Under the pieces are notes generated by a model, which was not told where the DNA came from, ran no database searches, and worked only from the letters and a program-made list of their open reading frames with translations. From positions 9,178,501 through 9,242,500 of the forward strand of contig NC_088313.1 of the NCBI RefSeq assembly GCF_910592395.1: a stretch of 64,000 bases of DNA, in the 5' to 3' direction. Both the position numbers and the translations under genes were made by a program. The stretch comes from Lineus longissimus. Its lineage: Eukaryota; Nemertea; Pilidiophora; Heteronemertea; Lineidae. Positions 21,574 through 30,853 of this stretch are shown piece after piece (the stretch's first letter is position 1; each line of letters opens with the position of its first letter).

Positions 21574-21984
21574 ATGTGCGACATTGCCAAGGTCAAGGAC
21601 GATATCGAAGATCTTCGTCTCGAACTAAAAGAAGAAATTAAAACAGAACTCTCAACGCTCGACGCTAAACTGCATAAAACAGTGGAATCAGCATTCGCCA
21701 AGCACGTCCTCCCAGCACTATCTCAAATCAGAGAACTAAAGGAATTCCAGAAAAACACAACATCCGCCCTAGAAGCCATCATGGAGCACATGGGGATTGG
21801 TAAACGCAAAGAAACATCCACAGAAACTCCCAAAGCAACAACATCATCAAGAAACCCCACACCCAACCCGGCCAAGCGACCCGCACAGAGATCCCCAGAT
21901 ATAACATCATCAAGGAGCAAACAAGCAAAACTAAACGTCTCAAGCAAAGCCACTGCTAACTTCACCAAGGCCCCATCCAAGTAA
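21574..21984 (+). CDS. Element B ORF1: short coiled-coil basic protein
   Basis: 136 codons. The start codon sits in 'gccgccaccatgtg', a near-perfect vertebrate/invertebrate-type initiation context. Residues 5-75 look like a coiled coil (VKDDIEDLRLELKEEIKTEL). Residues 85-136 are basic, rich in K, T, S and P. There are no zinc knuckles, unlike ORF1 of element A, and it is only about a third of that length. It ends 69 bp before ORF2. By position it should be the element's RNA-binding ORF1 product. The function is inferred from position and charge only. Confidence 0.6.
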   Translation: MCDIAKVKDDIEDLRLELKEEIKTELSTLDAKLHKTVESAFAKHVLPALSQIRELKEFQKNTTSALEAIMEHMGIGKRKETSTETPKATTSSRNPTPNPAKRPAQRSPDITSSRSKQAKLNVSSKATANFTKAPSK

Positions 21985-22053
21985 ACTACATCAACTCATA
22001 TCACAACACCAACTCATATCACAACACCTACACCAAACAGAAGCTAATACATC

Positions 22054-22785
22054 ATGAAGGACTCGATTAGTCTTCTCCACCTCAACTGCCAGGGATTCTC
22101 AACAGCGAAACCCGATGTGGACCTACTCATCCAGAAACACGAACCAGATATCGTCAGCCTCCAGGATACACGGCGACAAGGTCCATCCCAACCACAGTAC
22201 CAGGGATACACCGCCCACCACGTACCAAGAAACTACAACGGCGAAGCTGGGACAACACTCCTCGTCAAATCAAATATTCCAGCCAGACGTCTCACTGGTA
22301 CAGACATACCATCAAACTACCCTCCAAACTGCATCACTGTAGATCTCCTCATATCCAAACCAACACCATTACGCATCATAACACACTATGCCCAAGAGGC
22401 TAAACTCCCATACAGCTTCCTCAGCACACAACTCACAAACCACCCAAATACAGTTCTCACTGGCGACCTTAATGCCCGCCATCCTACATTCGGTGATAGC
22501 ACAGTCAACCAAAATGGCCGCTACCTCAACTATCTCCACTCGGATAACATCATCCACAGCGTCAACCCAGGTCAAGCCACCAGGTACTCACAATGTGACA
22601 AGCAAATCGCATCAGTGCTTGATTTCATCATTGGGACAAACGATACCTACCCACGTGTAACGGATTTCAAGGTTCTGGATCCAGTTGCCAGTGATCATCG
22701 TCCAATACTTGCAAACATCACCACAGCCCCCTTCAAGCCGAGCGCCACCTACAAACCAAAGCCAAGATTCGACAAAGCAGACTAG
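22054..22785 (+). CDS. Element B ORF2: apurinic-type endonuclease domain
   Basis: Starts MKDSISLLHLNCQGFSTAKP. Endonuclease landmarks are present: N (LHLNCQG), E/D region 'DIVSLQDTRR' where A has 'INIQETLRD' (the glutamate of the family is D here), 'TVLTGDLNARHPTFGDST' and 'SDHRPILANI'. The frame ends in TAG at 22783-22785, at a position where element A and the local context suggest tryptophan (TGG to TAG). The same frame continues open for about 95 more codons. The Q-D in place of Q-E at the metal-binding glutamate may already have reduced activity. Confidence 0.8.
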   Translation: MKDSISLLHLNCQGFSTAKPDVDLLIQKHEPDIVSLQDTRRQGPSQPQYQGYTAHHVPRNYNGEAGTTLLVKSNIPARRLTGTDIPSNYPPNCITVDLLISKPTPLRIITHYAQEAKLPYSFLSTQLTNHPNTVLTGDLNARHPTFGDSTVNQNGRYLNYLHSDNIIHSVNPGQATRYSQCDKQIASVLDFIIGTNDTYPRVTDFKVLDPVASDHRPILANITTAPFKPSATYKPKPRFDKAD

Positions 22786-25238
22786 GATGCCTACAAACGC
22801 GAGGTCTCAGAAAGAATCCGATCACTTCCACCTGTCAACCAAACCAGATACTCAGTTGATGCTTCAATTCGCTCACTCACAGACATCATCAAAGCCGCGG
22901 ACAAAAACCACATCCCAAAGACGTCCCAACGCCGTCGACAACCTATCCCAGCCCACATTGTCAAGCTCATCAAAGAACGCAAAGATCTCAAACGAAGGTT
23001 CCAACTACATCACGATAGAGCCCTAAAGAAACGTATCAACCAACTCAGATCCCTCATTTCACGACGAAATTAACAAATATCGATAAATCACAGAAGAAAA
23101 TCGCTGGAAAAATCTCACACACAAAAACCCTCAAACTTTCTGGAACACAGTCCGTAAATTCATGAAAAAGGAACAACACCCACCAACTCAAACTCTACAT
23201 CACAACAACAATACATTCACCAAACCAGAGGAACAGTCCAACTGCTTCTATGACCTCTACAAAGATATACACAGCATCCCAGATCCAAGGCCGGGCTCAG
23301 AACAACTCAACCAGGATGTCCAGATGTTCATCAACTCGCTGAACACAACAAGAGCTGAACACTGCAAGATAACGGAATTCAGCACCACGGTTACTCCAGC
23401 AGACGTTCTGACAGCCATCAAAAGCACGCGAAATACAGCACCGGGCGAAGATGGTCTCTACTACTCGCACATCAAAAATCTGCCGCTAGATGCACTACGC
23501 TTCCTCGCTCAAATATATCAAACATGCATACAAACACAATATTTCCCAACACTGTGGAAACAAGGCACAACCATCCTCCTACCAAAACCAAACAAAGACC
23601 ACTCAAACCCTAAGAACTATCGTCCAATCACACTCCTCCCGGCATTAGGCAAAACACTGGAACGCATAATAAACATCAGGCTCCGACAACACCTGGAGGA
23701 CAATGGTAAACTAAATGAATATCAATCGGGATACCGCAACGGCCGCAGCACAGCAGATCCAATCAGGAGATTCCTACAACATGCCAGTCATCACATCCAC
23801 CGCGGAAACACCGTCATGGCTGCGTTTTATGACGTAGAAAAGGCTTTTGACAAAGTCTGGCACGATGGCCTAATTCATAAACTACGCGCAAACGAAAATT
23901 TCTCCACTGGTCTAATACGTCTCCTCAGAAACTTTCTCACAAATCGGTCAACTAGATTCAGAGTAGGACAACATCATAGTGCTAGACTCCCAATTCCAGC
24001 CGGGACACCTCAGGGAAGTGTTCTCTCACCTACGCTATTTCTTCTCTGGGTCAATGACATTCCATCACCACCGCCAGGAAACAACGGTCAGGAACAATAC
24101 GCCGACGATTTAACCGCATGGGCCGCTCATAAATGTGGCCGATATTTCCGGCCAGTGGCCAAATTAGCAGGCATACAGGCACCTGCAAGCACATAGAATT
24201 AAGGATAAGCAAGGAATAATGTTATAGTAGAGTGATAAACTCAAGGAATGGCTTTTAATGACGGAATGACGGAATATATTTACAATTTACAGAACACGAA
24301 TATGTACATACCTGCAAGCACATAGAATTAAGGATAAGCAAGGAATAATGTTATAGTAGAGTGATAAACTCAAGGAATGGCACTGGGCCACACCAAACAT
24401 TCACTTAAATAGGTATAAGTATATATATATTATGTAATGATTAAAGGTATTAAAGAGCATTAAAACTAGTGTATTGAAAAAGGCAAGACCAGCTTGTGCT
24501 GCCATCTGCAATGGGCAGCACAACTATTAAAGACATTAACCCATTCTCCCACATAAAGAATACTTCGCCGCTAGGGACATGCTCCAAGAACAAAACGATC
24601 AAATCGCCGTCTGGAGTGACCTATGGAGGACTACATACAACGCCGCTAAAACGCAATTCATCGCTATATCAAAACGTGAACTCCAAAATCCATACGCCGC
24701 CTACATCTACGTCCGCAACGTGCGCATTAATGCTACAGACACTGTCATCGCCCTCGGCATCACCATAGACAAGAGGCTCACCATGAGACCACACTTCAAG
24801 CTGATGTACGACCGAGTCTGCAAACGCATTCCACTCCTGAAAGCCATCGCCGGTTCATACTACAAGCCACGCGCGCCACCTGAGATAACTCTACGTGATT
24901 ATAAAACTATGATCAGGCCAATCATGGAGTATTGTCCAACTGCACTAACTTTCTTCGATAACGACGAGTACGGCAGGCTTGAAAACCTACGAACTAGGAG
25001 TTATAAAATCGCATACGGTATCCCAAAATCATTTCACAGTCGATACGTCGCAGATTCTATGCCAACAAACGAAACGCCAAGGGCCCGAATCGAACATCTC
25101 GCCAAAAAGTACGTGAATAACAACAAACGCGCGCCGTCAATTCAAGCCCTCATCAATCAAGCTAAAGACAGACTTCCATTCAAACTCCGCGATCCACTGC
25201 GCCATACACCAATTGGAAAAGCACTACTCATGGATTAA
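22786..25238 (+). pseudogene. Element B ORF2: linker and reverse transcriptase, broken by stop, frameshifts and insertion
   Basis: After the TAG the linker (about 22786-23070) is in frame, then shifts near 23070. The reverse-transcriptase core is at 23162-24133 ('NYRPITLLPALGKTLERII', 'MAAFYDVEKAFDKVWHDGL', 'PAGTPQGSVLSPTLFLLWV', YADD at 24098-24109). The coding sequence is interrupted a few codons after YADD by the insertion 24134-24551. It resumes at 24558 and is open to the end at 25238 (thumb and C-terminal region, 'LGITIDKRLTMRPHFK', 'HTPIGKALLMD'). No functional polymerase can be made. Confidence 0.85.
24134..24551. mobile_element. 418-bp insertion in element B, with 6-bp target duplication
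   Basis: The reverse-transcriptase frame is cut between two copies of 'cataaa' (24128-24133 and 24552-24557), and the host frame is restored exactly when one copy and the insert are removed. The insert contains a 72-bp direct repeat (24181-24252 and 24310-24381, period 129) and a 'ggccgatatttccggcc' hairpin at its left end. No coding capacity and no clear terminal inverted repeat were found, so the class is unknown. Confidence 0.7.
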
Positions 25239-25332
25239 AAAATAGCACTCATTTCAGGGAAACTGGTTGATTGGATTGTTGCCAGTCACCAGGTTAATCC
25301 TTTCATCACACCAATGCAATCGTCATTCACAC

Positions 25333-25829
25333 ACAGCCTATTACATCTCTCAGTGGGGACGAGGAGTGCATTCGTTTGCCGGTTACTGGTCACCACTGCA
25401 TACATTACACAATCCGTTACGTAAACACAGCCAAACACTACAATAACAAACCACAAAGTAAATACAACACACCAATGCAATCATCATTCACACAGCCTAT
25501 TACATCTCTCAGTGGTATTATAAAAAAAAAAATACAAAAAAAAAATACAAAAAATACAAAAAAAACCACAGCCAAACACTACCATAACAAACCACAAAGT
25601 AAATACAACATATTACACAATGGGGAAAGACTTCAATGCAAATACGCACATTTACAAATTGCTTATACATACATACATTGACACACCGAGCCCTTTGCCT
25701 CCTTGCCACTGTCCAGACTGTACTACTTCCAATCTTCAAAGTTAAACCTTCTCCACATGCAGGGCTGAACATGGCTTTATGCTAGCCGCCCTTCAAAATA
25801 TCCTCCCCCCCCCCCCCCCCCCCCCCACC
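25333..25829 (-). repeat. Inverted arm (right) of the composite, with poly-C outer end
   Basis: Reverse complement of 21047-21539 at roughly 97 percent by eye. It ends in a C-run of more than 20 bases (25805-25826), mirroring the G-run of the left arm. Immediately outside it, 25 bp further on, the H2B fragment begins. Confidence 0.9.
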
Positions 25830-25852
25830 GCATTATTCGTCACTGATTCATC

Positions 25853-26062
25853 ATGGCACCAAAAGTATCGAGCAAGGAAAGCAAGAAGACGGCCTCTAAG
25901 GCCAAGGCCCAGCGATCTGGGGACAAGAAGCGAAGGAGGAGGAGGAAAGAGAGCTACAGCATCTACATCTACAAAGTGCTAAAGCAAGTCCACCCCGACA
26001 CCGGTATCTCGAGCAAGGCGATGTCCATCATGAACAGTTTCGTGAATGATATCTTTGAGAGA
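25853..26062 (+). pseudogene. H2B: Histone H2B 5' fragment (orphon stump)
   Basis: 70 codons of core histone H2B. They comprise a basic N-terminal tail with a run of five arginines, then '[20 protein letters not shown]' and '[16 protein letters not shown]', i.e. helix alpha-1, loop 1 and most of alpha-2. Animal H2B proteins are about 123-125 residues. After residue 70 the sequence turns abruptly into unrelated codons (26063 onward) that stop at 26122. The C-terminal half (alpha-3 and alpha-C) is absent from the window. The normal promoter region is also missing, because the poly-C inverted arm ends 25 bp upstream of the ATG. The gene is therefore truncated on both sides. Confidence 0.9.
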
Positions 26063-28130
26063 CATCCATCATTGCTTGTCTGGGTGCCAATGGTGTCGGA
26101 TAACGTAGAAGATAGGGACTGATTAGACGAACTTGTCAGGGCTAACGTATGATCCCGAAGGTAGGGGTGTTTTTACCCAAATTGCCTTTATTATGAGTTT
26201 GCGACCTAAAAAAACGTCTCCGTACTCCAGAAACATGATGTGGGGAAATGTGTCTGATAACACACTGCTTGGATGAAACGGTCTAATATTTCACGTGCTG
26301 ATGCTCAGACGTGAATTTCAGGGTCCATTTGAGTATCGTTGACATTCCCTACCCACTAAGAAAAGGGGTATATATCTCTCGGCATTCCCAAACTGCATTT
26401 TGAAGACTGAAAATAGCACTCGAAAACACGATTCTTTACTTCCCGTCAATTCACGGCTTTCGGACTATGGCCACCTTATAGGGCATCGGAACGATACCGT
26501 GCACCTCATTTTTCAAGTTCCCAGCCTTTTTAAAAATGGTGTTTTTCTGGTCAAAACTCTATTTTCATGAGCGCACTGACATAGAACAGGATGCCGGGCC
26601 TCTGTTATGTTATGTTTTGGTTCGGCATTTTTTGGTACAGAGGGCCCAGCCTGGCGATCCGTTTCCACTAAAGTATTTAGGCCCCTGCCAGTCACTTCGG
26701 GGGTTTAAAAAAACATCAAATGTGTTATCCGACTGTGTGTCATCAAATATTCCCAATTCAATTAATCATGTTCCAGTGAAATAAAATGAGCGGGAATAAA
26801 AGGGATGCAAAAAGTGGCCTAAAACAATGTTGATCTCTGGAATAATTATGTTTTGCACCAGAGGTCATGAAGCTACTAAAGATTGTTGTTATCCGACATG
26901 TGGTCAAAATTATATTCCCGTCTCAATTTGTCTTTTCACAGTATTTTTCATATTCACTTTCATTAGTGTTCCCCGAATAGCACGGCTTTGAAAGAGCGTC
27001 AGATGGGGCCCCTGCTCTCAAATTAGCACGTCTCGAGCACTCTTAGAACTGTCAAGTTTTTGCAAAACAACGTGAAAATTGTCACCACCACCGGGCCTTA
27101 GTCGCCGTCTTTAGAGACTTCGAACTAGGGATTTTTTGTCAGATGCGCAATGCACAGGCATTGCATACCTGCACCGATTTTTAGCCCTACTTCAATCGCA
27201 TTGGTCATTAAAAATCGTCAAAGGCGTTATCCGACCGTGTGGCATGTATGTTCCTGCAGCAAAGACAACGGGGATAGAAATGTCGTCTTGTGATATTTCG
27301 GAACGGGTATTTTTTCGAAGATGCGCGTTGTGTAGGCCCACAATGCCAGACCGAAATTGGCATTCTCTTTCATTGGTGCTGGTCAATAAAAATCATCATA
27401 GGCGTTAACCGACATTGTGGCAAAAATTTTCCGATTGCAAAGACTCCGTAAATATACCGTCATTGGTCGGGATGTCGGAATGGGTCTTAACTGAGACTGC
27501 TCACGGAACAATTTTGTTGTCACTTGATATTTGGCATAATATCAAGTGATTGTTCCTTATAGGAACGTAATCCGACACAGTGGTTACATAATCCGACACA
27601 TTGGTCAACATTGTGTTCCACCTGCGCCGTTATCCAGAACATCGGGCCACAAAATGTTCCAATTTCCTCGTTATCCGGCAGTGTGGCCAATATTCATATT
27701 CTGGAACACGGACATGGTGAAGGTTGCTGGATAACGTGGGACGTGGAACATGATGTGACAAATTGTTCTGGTTAACGCTGGAGTTGGAACACAATGTTGT
27801 CATGCAACGTTTCAGATAAAGGGAACATGAATTGGCCACGATGTCGGTTAACCACCGTGCTGGATAACACACCAACAAGTGCCACATTTTCAGATAACGG
27901 AAGACCGGTGTGCAAGGGATAGTAGTCCTAGGGCTGATAGTCCGTGTAACAATAGCCCGCATTGCTAAATGTTTTGGTTAGGGTTAGCGGTACAATAGAT
28001 CATGCTGCTTAATTGATCAAATACAATGCTACCGGACTATGACTCCAGGGGGACTATATCCGCTGTCACACCGGGGAAGTTCTCAAAGCCACGAAATCGG
28101 ATAACGCTTCCGCGACTTCCACGCAGTTCG
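26063..28130. repeat. Field of degenerate GTTATCC/GGATAAC motifs
   Basis: A recurring phrase of the form 'ttatccgac.tgtggtc', often followed after 20-40 bases by a 'tgttcca'-like word, occurs near 26728, 26889, 27229, 27405 (ttaaccgac), 27570, 27588, 27627 and 27677. The opposite orientation ('ggataac') occurs near 26099, 27729, 27858, 27893 and 28097, with variants 'ggttaac' at 27772 and 27842. Spacing tightens from about 150-300 bp to about 50 bp around 27560-27900, where orientation flips near 27710. The first motif lies 37 bp after the H2B break. No protein gene is supported here. Confidence 0.65.
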
Positions 28131-28269
28131 ACTGAATCACTATAGATGGCGAAGTCGTCGATTTGGAGTAAGTTTCAAGAGAGGCGTTTCCAACTTAAAA
28201 ACAGGCCTGGTTTTGAGCTGTTCGGCAGGACGACTTGATACTACAGCTTTTTGGTGGGACAGCCATGGT

Positions 28270-28500
28270 ATTAGAGAGCTTGAGATTCACATGTTCATCA
28301 GCCCGTTCGTCGATACGGTTGGGTTACGGACATGTGTACATTAGAGAGGTTTGGATATCCGGGTGGTATTTCATCGTTTGTCTTCCTCCGGGATAGATGC
28401 AAAGTACATGTACATGTCTCTATAATGAGGTTTCGTCTCCCTTTAGGATAGGGGTAAAGTAGTCTCTATTAGAGAGCTTTCGATGTCCAAGGGGTATTCA
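28270..28500 (+). repeat. TTAGAGAGGTT-type repeat, first cluster
   Basis: 'ttagagag.tt.gat' occurs near 28271, 28341 and 28469, each followed by similar phrases ('tggtatttcatcgtt', 'ggataggggtaaagt'). The same phrases recur at 29770-29905, and in reverse orientation at 30765-30779. Confidence 0.6.
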
Positions 28501-28520
28501 CTGGTCGCAGTTTATGATCT

Positions 28521-28766
28521 ATATCATAATACTATAAGGCGGCTCGCTAAAGTGCCATTTGGGGGTCGTGTTTCGTCTCGAAATTTTGCACGTTTGCAGG
28601 TGATATGTTATCCTGATGCAACGTCATGTTTATTTTCGGAAATATATCATAATACTATAAGGCGGCTCGCTAAAGTGCCATTTGGGGGTCGTGTTTCGTC
28701 TCGAAATTTTGCACGTTTGCAGGTGATATGTTATCCTGATGCAACGTCATGTTTATTTTCGGAAAT
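28521..28766. repeat. 123-bp tandem duplication
   Basis: Units 28521-28643 and 28644-28766 are identical or nearly so by eye, both starting 'atatcataatactataagg'. The frame through both (28483-28800) is open because the period is a multiple of three. The peptide is repetitive, with no recognisable domain. Confidence 0.85.
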
Positions 28767-29040
28767 TTACTTCAGCGGAGCAGTAATGAGGGATTTTTAA
28801 TCGGACACGGTCAATTCTCCTTATCACTCACGGAAGCCAAGCCATTGCTGTTCAGTTATGCAGGGGATTAATGAATCACCTGCACTCCCTGTGGGGTGAC
28901 TAACACTACCTGTTGAACGGCTGGCTGTAGGGGGATGATTGGAACAGCCTGTACACGTGTTGACCTGCTGAACCAAGGTTAATGTTATTTTCAATCCACG
29001 ATTGTAGGTCACCTGATCTTCGAGATTTCGCGGGAAAGAA

Positions 29041-29125
29041 ATTGTAAACAAACGCATGTGTGCAGTTCAAATGTAAACAAAAATGTATTTTGATACTTTT
29101 GGTTGCTGGACTTGGGTTTTCCCGC
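29041..29125 (+). repeat. Short dispersed repeat shared with 11310-11395
   Basis: Diverged second copy of the 'gtaaacaaacgca.gtg.gcag' repeat, followed by the 'gga.ttgggttttccc' block. Confidence 0.5.
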
Positions 29126-29769
29126 AGTAAGGAGCTGGGGTCAAATTGATGGTCTATCGTATATTGGTACTGTATTAGCCAGAGCTAGCCCTTGATTATG
29201 AAGGGATTTTCAAATTAAGGTTACAATGGTATGTTTATGTGCTCACCACAGCTTTCAAAACTTGATGTATCTGAAGAGGCACTCTGAACTTGGCATGGCC
29301 TTATCAAGGAGCTGCTCACGGTGCTGAACTTCTAGCTTGCCTGTCGACTAAGTGCCTTGCCCGAGATCATGCTACATGTAGGAGGAGCACGCATTTTAAA
29401 GTTTTAGTAGTGATAGTGCAATTGGTCCGAGCCATTTGGAGGCCGACATGTGAAGGCCTATCTGGGTTCTCCTTCATCTCCGTATAAAAAGGGGCATATT
29501 GCTGACTAAGGAACGAGGTATATTCACATTGCCTCATCATCTCATTCGGACCAATTGATTTACTTTTATATGCACGCATACAGCACGCCACAGGGTCCGA
29601 GTCTGTGGACAAATGGTTGGTTTAATTTGTCTCTTCGATATTGCTCCTTTGATATTGCATTATATTTTCATTGCAATTCAATCTATTCAAGGTATAGCCC
29701 ATTTGAACCTGCCTGCGCCACGGGTACAATGCTAGTTACATATTAAAGGGGACTTGGCCGTTCGTCTCT
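29126..29769. other. Stretch with no recognised gene; possible small MITE
   Basis: 'caattggtccga' near 29419 and 'tcggaccaattg' near 29547 form a 12-bp inverted pair about 130 bp apart, which could bound a small MITE. Nothing else is supported. Confidence 0.35.
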
Positions 29770-29905
29770 ATTATTAGAGAGGTTGAGATTCGCACGCACG
29801 TCACCTCGTCCGTCCGTCTACGCCGTGCATTGGAGAGGTTTGGATGTCGCAGTGGTACTTTATCGTTCGTTTTCCCTCGGGATAGGGGTAAAGTCCAGAG
29901 GTTTT
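29770..29905 (+). repeat. TTAGAGAGGTT-type repeat, second cluster
   Basis: Two phrases ('attagagaggttgagattcg' near 29773 and 'ttggagaggtttggatgtcg' near 29830), followed by a 'gggataggggtaaagt' end, match the cluster at 28270-28500 in the same order. Confidence 0.6.
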
Positions 29906-30529
29906 GAGTATATTAACAACAGTAATGAAGATAAAATTCTTCTGAATATTTTTATTAATTGAACTATTTAACAAAGAAACAACCGACTAACATGGTAAGT
30001 AGAAAATTACAGACAGGTTGAGAATTATTTCAATAAGCTGATAACCTTTGATTATAACAATGAATTTACAAAACTACCTAATCATTTATAACCACGTGGT
30101 AAAATGTTGATTACACAGTTTGCGTTGACGACATCAGCAGAATCGTCTTAACGAGAAATCACTAAAAAGTTGACATGGTTTTCAAAAAAAAATCAATACA
30201 CATTATTTAGATATGAAATTGTCCGAAAACCCTTAACAGCTGGACTCCTTAGCAGAGCGGGCTATCTCCAAACCTAAAGATTTCAGTCAACCCCATTATG
30301 GATACAATTTTGGATACTTCTGTACGAGAGTGAGTAGCCAAGTCGGCTAGCGGACACAGATGAAAAGTCTTTTTACCAGAATCCTGTCTTCGCCAATCCA
30401 GCATCTCCTCGTCAAGCTGTAATGAGTAAAAGAATCACATGAGAAGGCCGCACGATTATGGCTGTCTGGCTGAGAAAGTCAGTGTGTACATATTTAGATT
30501 AGACCGATATAACACTGAAACTATATGCT

Positions 30530-30790
30530 GGAACTTAATGTGATCTATTTTGCTGGATTACGATGAAGTTGGAATATAAAGTGGCCTGTTGTGTTGGATA
30601 ATGCTGAAACTGGAATGTTATGTTGGTAAAAGCGGCTGGATAACGCTGAAGTGGAATATGCTATTGACAGTAACGCTGGATAACGTTGGAGGGGTGAATA
30701 TTTACATCATCAACAATCCAATTAGGTGGAGCCGATAATAATAATTATGTTCCTCTTGAATATCTTAACCTCTCTAATAACTTGTCTTAT
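30530..30790. repeat. GGATAAC motif array and TTAGAGAGG phrase 3' of the recombinase gene
   Basis: Three to four phrases of the form 'ggataa.gctgaa.tggaat' occur about 45 bp apart (30593-30680). They are the reverse of the 'attccaacttc..cgttatcc' phrases at 27630-27700. 'ttaacctctctaataa' at 30764-30779 is the reverse of the TTAGAGAGGTT phrase at 28341 and 29773. Both motif classes of the 26-30 kb field therefore also border the 3' end of the recombinase pseudogene. Confidence 0.6.
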
Positions 30791-30853
30791 AACGGATAAT
30801 GGGCATTGGCATAAATCGCGATTGAAAATTATTTAATGTTTCCCTACGTTTTC

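Larger units (their letters stand above)
21540..25332 (+). mobile_element. Non-LTR retrotransposon B (I/Jockey-type), decayed
   Basis: On the plus strand, between the two inverted arms: ORF1 (21574-21984), endonuclease (22054-22785), linker and reverse transcriptase (22786-25238) and a ~95-bp 3' segment. Order and sequence parallel element A (same endonuclease and reverse-transcriptase motifs, same 'HTPIG' C-terminus), but the two are clearly diverged subfamilies. They lie head to head. B is inactivated by a nonsense codon, frameshifts and a 418-bp insertion. No target duplication was found directly around B, because both edges merge into the inverted arms. Confidence 0.8.

Noticed and set aside
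28483-28800. 105-codon ORF across the 123-bp duplication as a repeat protein
   Set aside because: The open frame is a by-product of a period divisible by three. The single unit has no recognisable domain.
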